In this document: positions 1-8,359 of the stretch, piece by piece
How positions within the stretch are numbered: position 1 is the stretch's first letter
How the letters are laid out: each line of letters begins with the position of its first letter
From: UBA1181 sp963648205
GTDB taxonomy: Bacteria > Bacteroidota > Bacteroidia > Bacteroidales > Paludibacteraceae
DNA: 64,000 nt
Direction: 5' to 3'
NCBI GenBank assembly: GCA_963648205.1
Contig: CAVJCT010000044.1
Location: 1-64,000 of the forward strand
Notes under the pieces: model-generated
The model's input: the letters and a program-made list of their open reading frames with translations, nothing else
Told to the model about the DNA's origin: nothing
Databases searched by the model: none
Made by a program: the position numbers and the translations under genes

Positions 1-1109
1 TATGCCTCAACCATTTCGAGGTAGGTGTTCTGCTCCATTAGGTATTCTAAAAGGGTGATTTTGCCCGCTTTCATCGCCTTTTCTGACAGTTCTAAGCCTT
101 GGTAATCGGAGGCAACGGATTGGTATTGCTGCAAGAGGTTTTTCTGCGACTGCATCTTGGCATACAGACTTTTTAGTTCTATCTGCATCGACTCCTTGAG
201 GGTCTCGTTTTGCAAAGCCACTACCTGCTGATTGGCTTTCATCGTCTTCACTTTATTGCGATTCGCCCACAAGGGTAAGGCTAACCCGACGGAGAGTCCT
301 TGATAGTTCTCCTCTTTGGTCCACTCGCCTGCATAGCCTAATTTCAGATTGGGCGCCATCTCCGCTCTCGCTGCCGAATACTCCTTCTGACTCAACTGGC
401 GACTTTGCTCTGCCATCAACAACCTCGGATGGGTTTGCTCTACCCTACTCCACAAACTGTCGAAGGTTTCTGCGACCTCTTCAAAAGGATATTGATCGGA
501 CGAATATTCAATGGCATTTCCACCATTCAGCAACTTCAACTGACTCTCCAATTTCTCCCTTTCCATCGAGAGATTTTGCATCATCGCCGTCTCCTTCAGG
601 AGGTTCAATCTCGCCTTGTTATAGTCCAACGAGGTGGCTTCGCCTCGCTCCATCATCTTCTGATAGGCTTCTTCCAACTGTTGTGCGATTGTCCAACGTT
701 TTTGCGACTCGTCTGTCATAATCTTGTTATAGACTAAGTCGATAATCAGCAAATCGGTTTGCAACATCACTTTTCGTCGCTCCGTTTCGTACTGCAACTG
801 ATTAATAGTATTTTTCGCCGATGAAACCGAACGTTTTTTCCCGAGAATCGTCGCCCATTCCAACTCCTGCGATACGGAGAGATCTTTCTTATCTCCTTGA
901 CCGTCATTCACGCCCCACTGATATCCAAACTCCACTTCGGGATTGGGCAGCGCATTTCCCTCTTTATTTTCCAACTGCTGCACCTGTAGATTCTCTCGCA
1001 GAACCTGCAACTCTTTATTGTTCGTCTCCACTGCCATCCGTACATTTCCCTGTGCATAGAGAGAACTGCCCATCAACAGCAAAACGACTGTAACTATCTG
1101 ATTTTTCAT
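1..1109 (-). CDS. CzcC/TolC-type outer-membrane efflux protein (partial, C-terminus beyond the window)
   Basis: This is probably the outer-membrane channel of a heavy-metal RND efflux system, which would carry ions from the periplasm out of the cell. The frame is open from an ATG at 1109-1107 to the left edge (about 369 codons), so the C-terminus is missing. The protein starts with a signal peptide (MKNQIVTVVLLLMGSSLYAQ). It then has the long alternating helical stretches typical of TolC-like proteins, rich in Q, E, K and L, for example LENKEGNALPNPEVEFGYQW and later HPRLLMAEQSRQLSQKEY. The start overlaps the stop of the RND pump gene (ATGA), which indicates translational coupling, so it is the last visible gene of the leftward czc-like operon. 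The family call is firm; the transported metal is not determined. Confidence 0.85.
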   Translation of the reverse strand, partial: MKNQIVTVVLLLMGSSLYAQGNVRMAVETNNKELQVLRENLQVQQLENKEGNALPNPEVEFGYQWGVNDGQGDKKDLSVSQELEWATILGKKRSVSSAKNTINQLQYETERRKVMLQTDLLIIDLVYNKIMTDESQKRWTIAQQLEEAYQKMMERGEATSLDYNKARLNLLKETAMMQNLSMEREKLESQLKLLNGGNAIEYSSDQYPFEEVAETFDSLWSRVEQTHPRLLMAEQSRQLSQKEYSAARAEMAPNLKLGYAGEWTKEENYQGLSVGLALPLWANRNKVKTMKANQQVVALQNETLKESMQIELKSLYAKMQSQKNLLQQYQSVASDYQGLELSEKAMKAGKITLLEYLMEQNTYLEMVEA

Positions 1110-4100
1110 TTCTTCGTACTTTTTAAATAGATGATTGGAATGACAAACGCGTTCAAGAAAGTCGAACTGAAGAGTCCGCCGAGAATCACTTTCGCCATCG
1201 GACTCTGAATTTCGTTGCCTGGCAAATCGCCACCCACTGCCAACGGAATCATCGCCAGAGCAGACGACATCGCCGTCATGATAATCGGATTCAACCTATC
1301 CAACGAGCCGTGCATAATATTCTCACGCAACGTTCCACCTTCTTTGCAGAGTTCATTGTAACGATCCACCAACAACATTCCATTTCGGGTAGCGATGCCA
1401 AAAAGCGAGATGAAACCGATGATTGATGGAATGCTCATCTCCCAACCCGTGATTGCCACGGCAAACGCACCACCAATCAACGCAAGTGGCAAATTGAGAA
1501 GAATAACCGTCGATTGCCTCAGACTCTTAAACTGATTGTAAAGCAGAAGGAAAATCACCAAGACAGAGAAGATGCACAGCACCATCAACGTTCGCGAAGC
1601 GGCTTGCTCACTCTCAAACTGACCGCCATACTCCACATGATAGTCCTCCGGCAGATTGACCTCTTCATCAATGATTTTTTGGACATCGTTCACCACGCCG
1701 CGCAAATCTCGTCCTGCGACATTGGCAGAAACGACAATCTTTCGAGAAACATTCTCACGGTTAATCGTGTTCGGACCCGACGACGAAATCACCTCGGCAA
1801 CATATTCCAACGACACCTTCCCCTCTTTGGTATCTACCAAAAGAGAACGAATGTCGTCGATGCTCTCCCGACTCTCATCTCGCACCTTCACTTTCAAGTC
1901 GAAAGCACGATTGCCCTCATACACCTGAGAGACGACCTCGCCACCCAACAGAACACGCACGTTCTCAGCAAACTCTGCCGTCGTGATTCCATATCTCGAC
2001 AACAAATCTCTTCGAGGAATGATCTTCAACTGAGGCGACTCAATCTGCTGTTCCACATTCAAATCTGCGATTCCATCGACTTTTTGAACCTTATTTTTGA
2101 TTTCATTACCAATCTGAAAGAGTCTGTTCAAGTCTGATCCGAAGATCTTCACGGCAATATTCGCCCTCGTTCCCGAAAGCATCGCATCGATACGGTGAGA
2201 AATCGGCTGACCAATCTCAACTGCCACGCCAGGCAACTGCTTCATCTTCTGGCGAACCTCTGCCAACATCTCGTCTTTCGACCGATCTTTCAACTCAAAC
2301 GGAGCCTCGATTTCCGACACGTTCACACCCAAAGCATGCTCGTCCAACTCAGCTCGTCCTGTCTTTCTCGCCACCGTTGTAATTTCTGGAACAGACAACA
2401 AAATCTCCTCCGCCTGCTGTCCAATTTTATCCGATTCCATCAAGGAAACGCCAGGCATCGTGCTGACATTAATCGTCAGCGAACCCTCGTTGAACGATGG
2501 CAAGAAACTTCGTCCGAAATTGAAGAACATAATCAAGGCAACCACCAAAGCCACTATTGTAGCCGAAAGAACCGCCTTACCATGATCGAGCGACCAGTTT
2601 AAAGCCTTCTGATAAACGGCACGGAGATGAGTCGTAACCCAAGAGTCTTTCTTTCCATCCGTTCCCGCATTTTTCAGCAAGAGACTGCACAACACAGGCG
2701 TCAGTGTCAAGGCAACAACCGTAGAGGCAAAGAGAGCCACCACAAAGGCGATTCCCAACGGCTTCAACATTCGTCCCTCCATTCCACTCAAGAAGAACAA
2801 CGGCACAAAACTGACCACGATAATCAACGTCGAGTTCAAAATCGGCAAGCGCACTTCTCGAGATGCTTCGAACACCACTTTCATCACGGGCAACTGATTT
2901 TCTATCGGTTTCATCCGATTTTCTTTCAGTCGCTTATAGACATTCTCCACATCGACAATCGCATCATCCACTAACGAACCAATCGCAATCGCCATACCAC
3001 CAATACTCATCGTGTTGATAGTCAGTCCCATCCAATGCAGCACCAAGAGGGTTACTAACAATGATAACGGAATCGTTACCAATGAAATCACCGTCGTACG
3101 GATATTCATCAAGAACAGTAAAAGAATGATAACGACGAAAATCGACCCTTCAATCAGTGATTCTTTGATATTATTAATGGAACTATCAATAAATTTTGAC
3201 TGTCGAAAAGCATCTGTCTTAATGGAAATATCCGATGGAAGCGTCGTTTTTAGATCTTCCAAAGATTTTTCGATTTCCTCCGTCAGTTCGATAGTACTGA
3301 CATTCGGTTGCTTCGTAACAGTGAGCAGAACAGCAGGTTTTGCTCGATAGGAGGCGACACCCGTTTGAGGAGTCTTCGGACCAGTTTTGATTTCAGCGAT
3401 ATCACCCAAAAGAATCGTTTGCCCATTCTCTTGTTTCACCAACGAACGCTGCAAGTCCTCAATCGCATTGGTCGAAAGGATTCCACGAATCACATACTCA
3501 TTGCCATATTCATACAAGACACCGCCCGAAACATTCGTGTTCATCTCGTTTGTTGCCGCCATCACCTCGTCTAACGACACATTGGCGTTTCTCATTCTTT
3601 CAGGATGCAGTAGTATCTGGTACTCCTTCACATCGCCACCCATCACTGCCACCTGAGCCACACCGCCAGTAGCCAAAAGTCGGGGTCGAATCGTCCAATC
3701 TGCCATCGTTCGCAAATCTTCCAACGAGATAGAATCGGACGTCATACTGATAATCAACAACTCGCCTAAAATGGAAGACTGCGGTCCCATCGTAGGATTG
3801 CCGACGCCCTTTGGCAACGACTCCGAAATCATCGAGAGTTTTTCCGACACAATCTGACGAGCAATGTAGATATCCGTTCCCCAGTCGAATTCCACCCAAA
3901 CTACCGAAAATCCGTTGGTCGACGAGGAACGCACACGTTTCACACCCGTCGCCCCATTCACCGAGGTTTCAATAGGGAAGGTGACCAATCGTTCCACCTC
4001 CTCGGCTGCCATTCCGTTGGCTTCCGTCATCACCACGACAGTAGGTGCGTTCAGATCAGGGAAGACATCCACCTCCATCGTCTTTGCCGTGTACAAACCA

Positions 4101-4177
4101 GCCACCATCAGCAAGACAGCACCTATCAAGACAACCAACCGATTGTCTAACGAAAACTTGATTATTTTGTTCAACAT
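1106..4177 (-). CDS. CzcA/CusA-type heavy-metal efflux RND pump
   Basis: Proton-driven inner-membrane pump of the HME-RND family, 1,023 aa, normal length for the family. It begins with the expected first membrane helix (FSLDNRLVVLIGAVLLMVAG) followed by the PDLNAPTVVVMTEANGM periplasmic region. The charged transmembrane segment that carries the proton relay is present (AIAIGSLVDDAIVDVENVYK), and the last membrane block contains FGIATRNGMLLVDRYNEL. Spacing to the upstream adaptor is 15 bp and the downstream channel gene overlaps by 4 bp, so all three efflux parts are co-transcribed. The His-rich adaptor and small His-rich protein of the same operon make a soft divalent ion (zinc, cobalt, nickel, cadmium) or copper/silver the likely substrate. 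I cannot choose between them from the sequence. Confidence 0.93.
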   Translation of the reverse strand: MLNKIIKFSLDNRLVVLIGAVLLMVAGLYTAKTMEVDVFPDLNAPTVVVMTEANGMAAEEVERLVTFPIETSVNGATGVKRVRSSSTNGFSVVWVEFDWGTDIYIARQIVSEKLSMISESLPKGVGNPTMGPQSSILGELLIISMTSDSISLEDLRTMADWTIRPRLLATGGVAQVAVMGGDVKEYQILLHPERMRNANVSLDEVMAATNEMNTNVSGGVLYEYGNEYVIRGILSTNAIEDLQRSLVKQENGQTILLGDIAEIKTGPKTPQTGVASYRAKPAVLLTVTKQPNVSTIELTEEIEKSLEDLKTTLPSDISIKTDAFRQSKFIDSSINNIKESLIEGSIFVVIILLLFLMNIRTTVISLVTIPLSLLVTLLVLHWMGLTINTMSIGGMAIAIGSLVDDAIVDVENVYKRLKENRMKPIENQLPVMKVVFEASREVRLPILNSTLIIVVSFVPLFFLSGMEGRMLKPLGIAFVVALFASTVVALTLTPVLCSLLLKNAGTDGKKDSWVTTHLRAVYQKALNWSLDHGKAVLSATIVALVVALIMFFNFGRSFLPSFNEGSLTINVSTMPGVSLMESDKIGQQAEEILLSVPEITTVARKTGRAELDEHALGVNVSEIEAPFELKDRSKDEMLAEVRQKMKQLPGVAVEIGQPISHRIDAMLSGTRANIAVKIFGSDLNRLFQIGNEIKNKVQKVDGIADLNVEQQIESPQLKIIPRRDLLSRYGITTAEFAENVRVLLGGEVVSQVYEGNRAFDLKVKVRDESRESIDDIRSLLVDTKEGKVSLEYVAEVISSSGPNTINRENVSRKIVVSANVAGRDLRGVVNDVQKIIDEEVNLPEDYHVEYGGQFESEQAASRTLMVLCIFSVLVIFLLLYNQFKSLRQSTVILLNLPLALIGGAFAVAITGWEMSIPSIIGFISLFGIATRNGMLLVDRYNELCKEGGTLRENIMHGSLDRLNPIIMTAMSSALAMIPLAVGGDLPGNEIQSPMAKVILGGLFSSTFLNAFVIPIIYLKSTKK

Positions 4178-4192
4178 AATCCGTTTCCTCCT

Positions 4193-5404
4193 CTAATGAT
4201 TATGATTGTGCGCTGGTATGGCTGCCGTGTTCGCTGAGAGTCGCACCTGCACCGTTCCGTTCGTAACGACATTATCGCCAACTGAAAGTCCCGACAAAAT
4301 TTCAACCCTTTCACCGTTACTTTGACCTAATTTCACCTCCCGACGAACAAAGCACTCATTCTTATGTCTGACGAAGACGAAGAACAACCCTTGCGACTCG
4401 CACAAGGCAGAAACTGGCACTGAGATGACATTCTCACGTTGTGCCGCCAACAAGTAAACCTCGGCATACGCACCCGACATCAATCCGCCGACATTATCAA
4501 ACTCGAAGGTCATAGCCACCGTTCCCGAGCCTTGCGACGCATTTCTGCTGTACGACAACATCTTGCCACCCAATTTGCTTAACTCGTACAAACGAGAATC
4601 ATAACTCACTTTGAAATTGGCACTTCGGATATTGCCCAAATCGGCATAGTTGCGCTCTGGCACATCCACACGCAACTGCAACGATTTATTCTTCGTAACC
4701 ACTGCCAACGGAGTACCCACCTCAACATACTGACCTGGCTGCACCAAAATCGCTTTTATGTACCCTTTCATCGGGGATTTTATGGCAACACCTTTGTCTG
4801 AAACACTGCCCGACAGAGAGGCATACGCCGCCTGCGCCTGCTCGTATCTCACCTTCGCATCGCTATACTCTTTCATCGTTACCAACTTATCGTCGAGCAA
4901 CTGTTTCATACGCTCATACTCGGCTTTCGCACTCTCCATTTCGATGCGCTGCTTCTGCGTCGTCTCGCCATCTGCCACATTCTTCGCAGAGACGTATGCG
5001 AAGATTTGCTCCGCTTTCATCGGACTACCTTCGGCATAATCGCCACTTGCAAACGTTACAATTCCGTTTGTCGATGCCACCAATGAGACCTCGTCATTAG
5101 TTGCCGAAACGATTTTTCCACTTGCTTTAATCACTTGTGAGAAAGGTTGCGGTTTCACCTCTTCCAACTGAAGATCCGCCTCTTTTGCCTGCTCAAGTGT
5201 AAAAGTGATTTCGCCATCGGGATGTTTTTCACCATCGTCGTGATGATGTCCCTCATGGTCATGCTCATCCTCATCGTGATGAAACTCATCCTCGTGTTCT
5301 TCCGTATGTTCGTGTTCATGCTCGTGATGACTATTTGTTTTATTGCCACACGAACTGATTAGAAACAATGCTGCCAAACAGCATACATATTTCATTTTCT
5401 TCAT
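4193..5404 (-). CDS. CzcB-type periplasmic adaptor lipoprotein with His/Glu/Asp-rich N-terminus
   Basis: Membrane fusion protein linking the RND pump to the outer-membrane channel, 403 aa. It has a lipoprotein signal ending in LISSC (Cys at about residue 19). Residues about 25-63 are almost entirely His, Glu and Asp and look like a metal-binding arm. The usual adaptor parts follow: a lipoyl/barrel-sandwich half (KASGKIVSATNDEVSLVAS), an alpha-hairpin (about residues 150-200), the second lipoyl half (IKSPMKGYIKAILVQPGQYV), and a beta-barrel to the C-terminus, which ends in HNHNH. The start is the ATG at 5404. The gene sits between the small His-rich gene and the pump gene in one leftward operon. 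The family is clear; the metal specificity is inferred from the His-rich arm only. Confidence 0.92.
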   Translation of the reverse strand: MKKMKYVCCLAALFLISSCGNKTNSHHEHEHEHTEEHEDEFHHDEDEHDHEGHHHDDGEKHPDGEITFTLEQAKEADLQLEEVKPQPFSQVIKASGKIVSATNDEVSLVASTNGIVTFASGDYAEGSPMKAEQIFAYVSAKNVADGETTQKQRIEMESAKAEYERMKQLLDDKLVTMKEYSDAKVRYEQAQAAYASLSGSVSDKGVAIKSPMKGYIKAILVQPGQYVEVGTPLAVVTKNKSLQLRVDVPERNYADLGNIRSANFKVSYDSRLYELSKLGGKMLSYSRNASQGSGTVAMTFEFDNVGGLMSGAYAEVYLLAAQRENVISVPVSALCESQGLFFVFVRHKNECFVRREVKLGQSNGERVEILSGLSVGDNVVTNGTVQVRLSANTAAIPAHNHNH

Positions 5405-5455
5405 TGATGTATCCTTTCGATTTTACTAATAAATCCCAATATTCTTCTCGCTATT

Positions 5456-5884
5456 CTAAAGCAGAGATGGCGGACCTCTCAGTAAATTCGGGGCGACATA
5501 GACCCATTCCAACGGACTTTTTCTGTCTGTTGGATAATGCTTACAAAACTGATATTCTTCGATGGACCCTTCGTACTCATTCAGATAAGCCACGAAAGGT
5601 ATAATATTCTGAGAATGATGATGATGGAAATGAGGAACAATGAAATCTGGATTTGACAAAAAACAGTCGTTTTCATCGGGAATTTCATCCTCTGAGTGAT
5701 GAGTATGTTTATCATTCAGACTGCCATCTTCCTCACATACCTCAATCTGCAAACAAACCTCATTCCCATGATGATGATGAGGGAAAATAGACAAGAAGAG
5801 AAAGCAAGACAAAGCCACAACCAACGAGACCATTGCTAATCTCGCTCGTCCCTCAAAGTAATGATATCTGCGTATCTTGCTCAT
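5456..5884 (-). CDS. Small His-rich single-helix membrane or exported protein
   Basis: First gene of the efflux operon, 142 aa. One hydrophobic segment (about residues 17-34, MVSLVVALSCFLFLSIF) is followed directly by HHHH, with further clusters (HTHH, HFHHHH) and acidic residues, plus several cysteines (about residues 44-75). This suggests a protein anchored in or exported across the inner membrane with a metal-binding periplasmic part, perhaps a periplasmic buffer or sensor for the pump. No enzyme motif is visible and I do not assign a function. It lies 51 bp ahead of the adaptor gene and about 16 nt behind the promoter element at 5901-5908. Similar short His-rich proteins are known next to Bacteroidales metal exporters; that placement is general knowledge, not a search result. 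Confidence 0.75.
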   Translation of the reverse strand: MSKIRRYHYFEGRARLAMVSLVVALSCFLFLSIFPHHHHGNEVCLQIEVCEEDGSLNDKHTHHSEDEIPDENDCFLSNPDFIVPHFHHHHSQNIIPFVAYLNEYEGSIEEYQFCKHYPTDRKSPLEWVYVAPNLLRGPPSLL

Positions 5885-5899
5885 CTTTTCACTTTCCTT

Positions 5900-5921
5900 A
5901 CAAAGATAAAAACATCTTTGT
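5900..5921 (-). promoter_or_regulatory. Efflux-operon promoter with overlapping perfect palindrome
   Basis: A perfect inverted repeat, ACAAAGAT and ATCTTTGT separated by 6 bp, lies 16 bp before the first gene of the efflux operon. Read on the minus strand, its downstream arm contains TATCTTTG (5908-5901), a match to the Bacteroidota -7 element TAnnTTTG. A repressor or MerR-type activator bound here would control the operon directly. The palindrome is seen; the operator role is inferred. Confidence 0.55.
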
Positions 5922-5967
5922 GCAACTTGCTTGCAAATGCGCTCAAATTTTCTCTATCTCGCTGATA

Positions 5968-6399
5968 TTATATCACATACATGTCTGACGTGTAGTTCTC
6001 CTTCATCAAATCGGCAATGCTTACACTGTCCAAATAATCGTTAATGAGATTGTTGAGTTTTGTCCACATACCGATGGTGCGACAACCTGCTAAACGCTCG
6101 CAAGGCTTTGCTCCTGGATCCAAACATGCGATAGGGGCTAACGAACCCTCGGTTAAACGCAGAATCTCGCCCACTGAATAGTCTGCGGGATTGCGTGTCA
6201 GGCGATAACCACCACCTTTACCCGACAAACCTTCGACAATATTATTTTTTGATAAGAGTGTCATAATAGATTCAAGGTATTTCAGAGAGATTTCTTGTCT
6301 CTCCGAAATATCTTTTAATCTAACAGGAGACGATGTGCCTTGTTCTGCCAAATCAATGACCACTCTAAGTGCGTATCTACCTCGTGTTGAAATCTTCAT
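5968..6399 (-). CDS. Rrf2-family transcriptional regulator
   Basis: DNA-binding regulator of the Rrf2 family (relatives IscR, CymR, NsrR), 143 aa, typical length. The N-terminus MKISTRGRYALRVVIDLAEQ is the family signature, followed by the winged-helix region (LKDISERQEISLKYLESIM) and GKGGGYRLTR in the wing. Three cysteines at about residues 92-105 (IACLD, KPCERLAGC) sit where IscR-type proteins bind an Fe-S cluster. The gene follows cysK by 28 bp in the same direction. CymR-type Rrf2 proteins control cysteine synthesis through the cysteine synthase complex, so regulation of cysK or sulfur genes is the likely role. Fe-S sensing is the alternative suggested by the cysteines. Confidence 0.9.
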   Translation of the reverse strand: MKISTRGRYALRVVIDLAEQGTSSPVRLKDISERQEISLKYLESIMTLLSKNNIVEGLSGKGGGYRLTRNPADYSVGEILRLTEGSLAPIACLDPGAKPCERLAGCRTIGMWTKLNNLINDYLDSVSIADLMKENYTSDMYVI

Positions 6400-6427
6400 A
6401 TATATTTTCTTTAAAGACTAAAACTTT

Positions 6428-7360
6428 CTATTCTTGAAAAAGTTCCGTACTCAAGTAACGCTCTCCCGTATCTGGAAGCAACACTACGATGTTCTTGCCC
6501 TTATTTTCTGGTCGTTTAGCCAACTGAATGGCTGCCCACGCTGCTGCTCCACTGGAGATTCCAACCAACACTCCTTCCTGCTTACCAATCATTCTACTAA
6601 CCTCAAAAGAGACTTCGTTAGGTACAGCGATGACCTCATCATAAACCTTTGTATCAAGTATTTCTGGAACGAATCCAGCACCGATTCCTTGAATTTTATG
6701 CGCTCCAGCAGTACCTTTTGAAAGCACAGCTGATGTTTCAGGCTCAACGGCTACAATCTTCACATTTTTGTTCTTGCTCTTCAAGAATTGTCCGACACCC
6801 GTAATCGTACCACCTGTTCCAACGCCAGCCACGAAAAAGTCTATCTTTCCATCCGTATCTTCCCAAATCTCAGGACCTGTAGTTGCAACGTGTGCTTTTG
6901 GATTATCGAAGTTAACAAACTGACCAGGAACAAAACTATTAGGAATCTGCGCTGCCAATTCTTGCGCCTTGTCGATTGCGCCCTTCATTCCCTTTGCTCC
7001 TTCTGAAAGAACCAACTCCGCACCGTAGGCTTTCATCAACAGACGACGCTCAACGCTCATCGTTTCAGGCATGACAATAATAGTGCGATACCCACGAGCA
7101 GCCGCAACGCTTGCCAATCCGATTCCCATATTTCCAGAAGTAGGCTCGATGATTACAGAACCTTTTTTCAACTTTCCTGACTTCTCTGCCTCGTTGATGA
7201 GGAAAAGGGCTACACGATCTTTCACACTTCCCGCAGGGTTGAAATATTCCAATTTTGCAAGGATTTTTGCCTCTAAACCATTCTTCCTCTCAACGTTAGT
7301 CAACTCCATCAAAGGTGTTCTTCCAATAAGCTGATCAACTGATGTATAAATCTTTCCCAT
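6428..7360 (-). CDS. cysK: Cysteine synthase A (O-acetylserine sulfhydrylase)
   Basis: Makes cysteine from O-acetylserine and sulfide using pyridoxal phosphate, 310 aa, standard length. Visible motifs are the PLP lysine region (NPAGSVKDRVA, Lys about residue 46), the substrate loop PTSGNMGIGLA, the phosphate-binding GVGTGGTITGVG, and the C-terminal GISSGAAAWAA with LLPDTGERYLS. In TSGN the OAS-binding residues are intact. The start at 7360 gives MGKIYTSVDQLIGRTPLMEL, the family's usual beginning. It is the first gene of a two-gene unit with the Rrf2 regulator and has a good TAnnTTTG element upstream (7407-7414). CysK is well separated from the cystathionine beta-synthase branch by its length and motifs. 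Confidence 0.96.
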   Translation of the reverse strand: MGKIYTSVDQLIGRTPLMELTNVERKNGLEAKILAKLEYFNPAGSVKDRVALFLINEAEKSGKLKKGSVIIEPTSGNMGIGLASVAAARGYRTIIVMPETMSVERRLLMKAYGAELVLSEGAKGMKGAIDKAQELAAQIPNSFVPGQFVNFDNPKAHVATTGPEIWEDTDGKIDFFVAGVGTGGTITGVGQFLKSKNKNVKIVAVEPETSAVLSKGTAGAHKIQGIGAGFVPEILDTKVYDEVIAVPNEVSFEVSRMIGKQEGVLVGISSGAAAWAAIQLAKRPENKGKNIVVLLPDTGERYLSTELFQE

Positions 7361-7406
7361 GACGCTTAATTTTTTTAAGATTCTATATTTTATGTATTTC
7401 TCTTTG

Positions 7407-7414
7407 CAAATGTA
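7407..7414 (-). promoter_or_regulatory. Predicted -7 promoter element of cysK
   Basis: TACATTTG on the minus strand fits the Bacteroidota -7 consensus TAnnTTTG and lies 47 bp before the cysK start. A fitting -33 TTTG is not obvious at the ideal distance, so the call rests on the -7 match and position. Confidence 0.45.
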
Positions 7415-7457
7415 GAACTTATATTCAAACTAACCTACTAAGTTAATAGGGTTTCCT

Positions 7458-8108
7458 TTAATCTTTCAAACATCCAATGGGAATTACATAGACTCCGTCT
7501 TTCCTCTGATAAGCATACTTTCCAACTCCCACTATGACAGCCATAAACGATGGAAGAGGCATCCTATCCGTATCAATGTTTTTTGACAACTCTATCATAC
7601 TTGCAGCTCCACTATTGATATGATCTTCACCTCCCAACTTTACCTCAAGAAGGGCATAACTACCGTTGCGTCGATGAAGAACAGTATCGCATTCCAAACC
7701 TTTACTGTCCCTGTAATGATAAAGTTTACCGTCTAATGCTTCAGCGTAAACACGCAGGTCACGCACCACCAAGTCCTCAAAGAAAAGTCCGAACGACTCC
7801 AAGTCGTTAACAAGGTCTTTAGGTCCAAGACCCAAGACTGCAGTTCCAATACTTGGATCCACAAAATGTCGCGTATCGCTGGTTCTAATAGCGACTTTAC
7901 TACGTATGTTCGGATTCCAAGCCGCCAAGTCTTCTATGACGAACAGCTTTTTCAAAGCCTTGATATAATCCGCGACGGTGTCGTCATCCAATGTGCTTGC
8001 ATCGTTGGAAAGCATATCTTTACGGATGGTAGCGTACGAAACCTGTTGCGAGATATTCCTCGCATACGAACGCAAAAGCAGTCTCGTACGTTCCGGACTT
8101 CTTTTCAC
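7458..8108 (-). pseudogene. Truncated DUF4143 ATPase: C-terminal nuclease-like half only
   Basis: This encodes only the C-terminal part (about 216 aa) of a DUF4143-type AAA ATPase. The family is normally 380-450 aa with an N-terminal P-loop domain, which is absent here. What remains is the winged-helix/DUF4143 part (LLLRSYARNISQQVSYATIR, HFVDPSIGTAVLGLGPKDLV) and the PD-(D/E)XK-like core (LECDTVL, then YALLEVKLGG). The open frame has no ATG; the first usable codon is a GTG at 8108, and the same frame continues upstream (KYIQRVDK) to a TAA at about 8142, so the family homology runs past the GTG and is then cut. Immediately upstream lie five 23-bp repeats. It is probably a decayed remnant, though a separately made nuclease-like fragment cannot be excluded. 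Confidence 0.7.
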
Positions 8109-8153
8109 TTTGTCAACCCGTTGTATATATTTTAAAGCGTTACAACCTTATAC

Positions 8154-8268
8154 TTTTTTCGGTTGTTTGTTGGGATTTTGTTCGGGTGTTTGTGACAAAT
8201 TTATTCGGTGATTTGTGACGATTTTATTCGGGTGTTTGTGAGGTTTTTGTTCGGGTGTTTGTGAATAA
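8154..8268. repeat. 23-bp tandem repeat, five units
   Basis: TTCGG recurs at 8158, 8181, 8204, 8227 and 8250, an exact 23-bp period. The best two units read TTTTGTTCGGGTGTTTGTGA; the first and third units are more diverged. The period is not a multiple of three and stops occur in the frames I checked, so the array is non-coding. It lies between the truncated DUF4143 gene and the terminator of the sdh/frd operon. Confidence 0.85.
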
Positions 8269-8310
8269 CACTTGAAAATTCGTAACATCAACAATCATAA
8301 AACAACAAAA

Positions 8311-8345
8311 AAAGGGTGGATAAAAACTATCCACCCTTTCAATCA
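8311..8345 (-). terminator. Rho-independent terminator of the sdh/frd operon
   Basis: AAAGGGTGGATA (8311-8322) pairs with TATCCACCCTTT (8328-8339) around a 5-nt loop. Read on the minus strand it is followed by a T-run (complement of 8304-8313), just after the sdhB stop at 8360. Confidence 0.85.
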
Positions 8346-8359
8346 ACTATCTTGTTGTA

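Noticed and set aside
405..1093. Open frames on the plus strand inside the left-edge channel gene
   Set aside because: They lie opposite a continuous minus-strand frame with a signal peptide and TolC-like composition, and have no protein-like features of their own.
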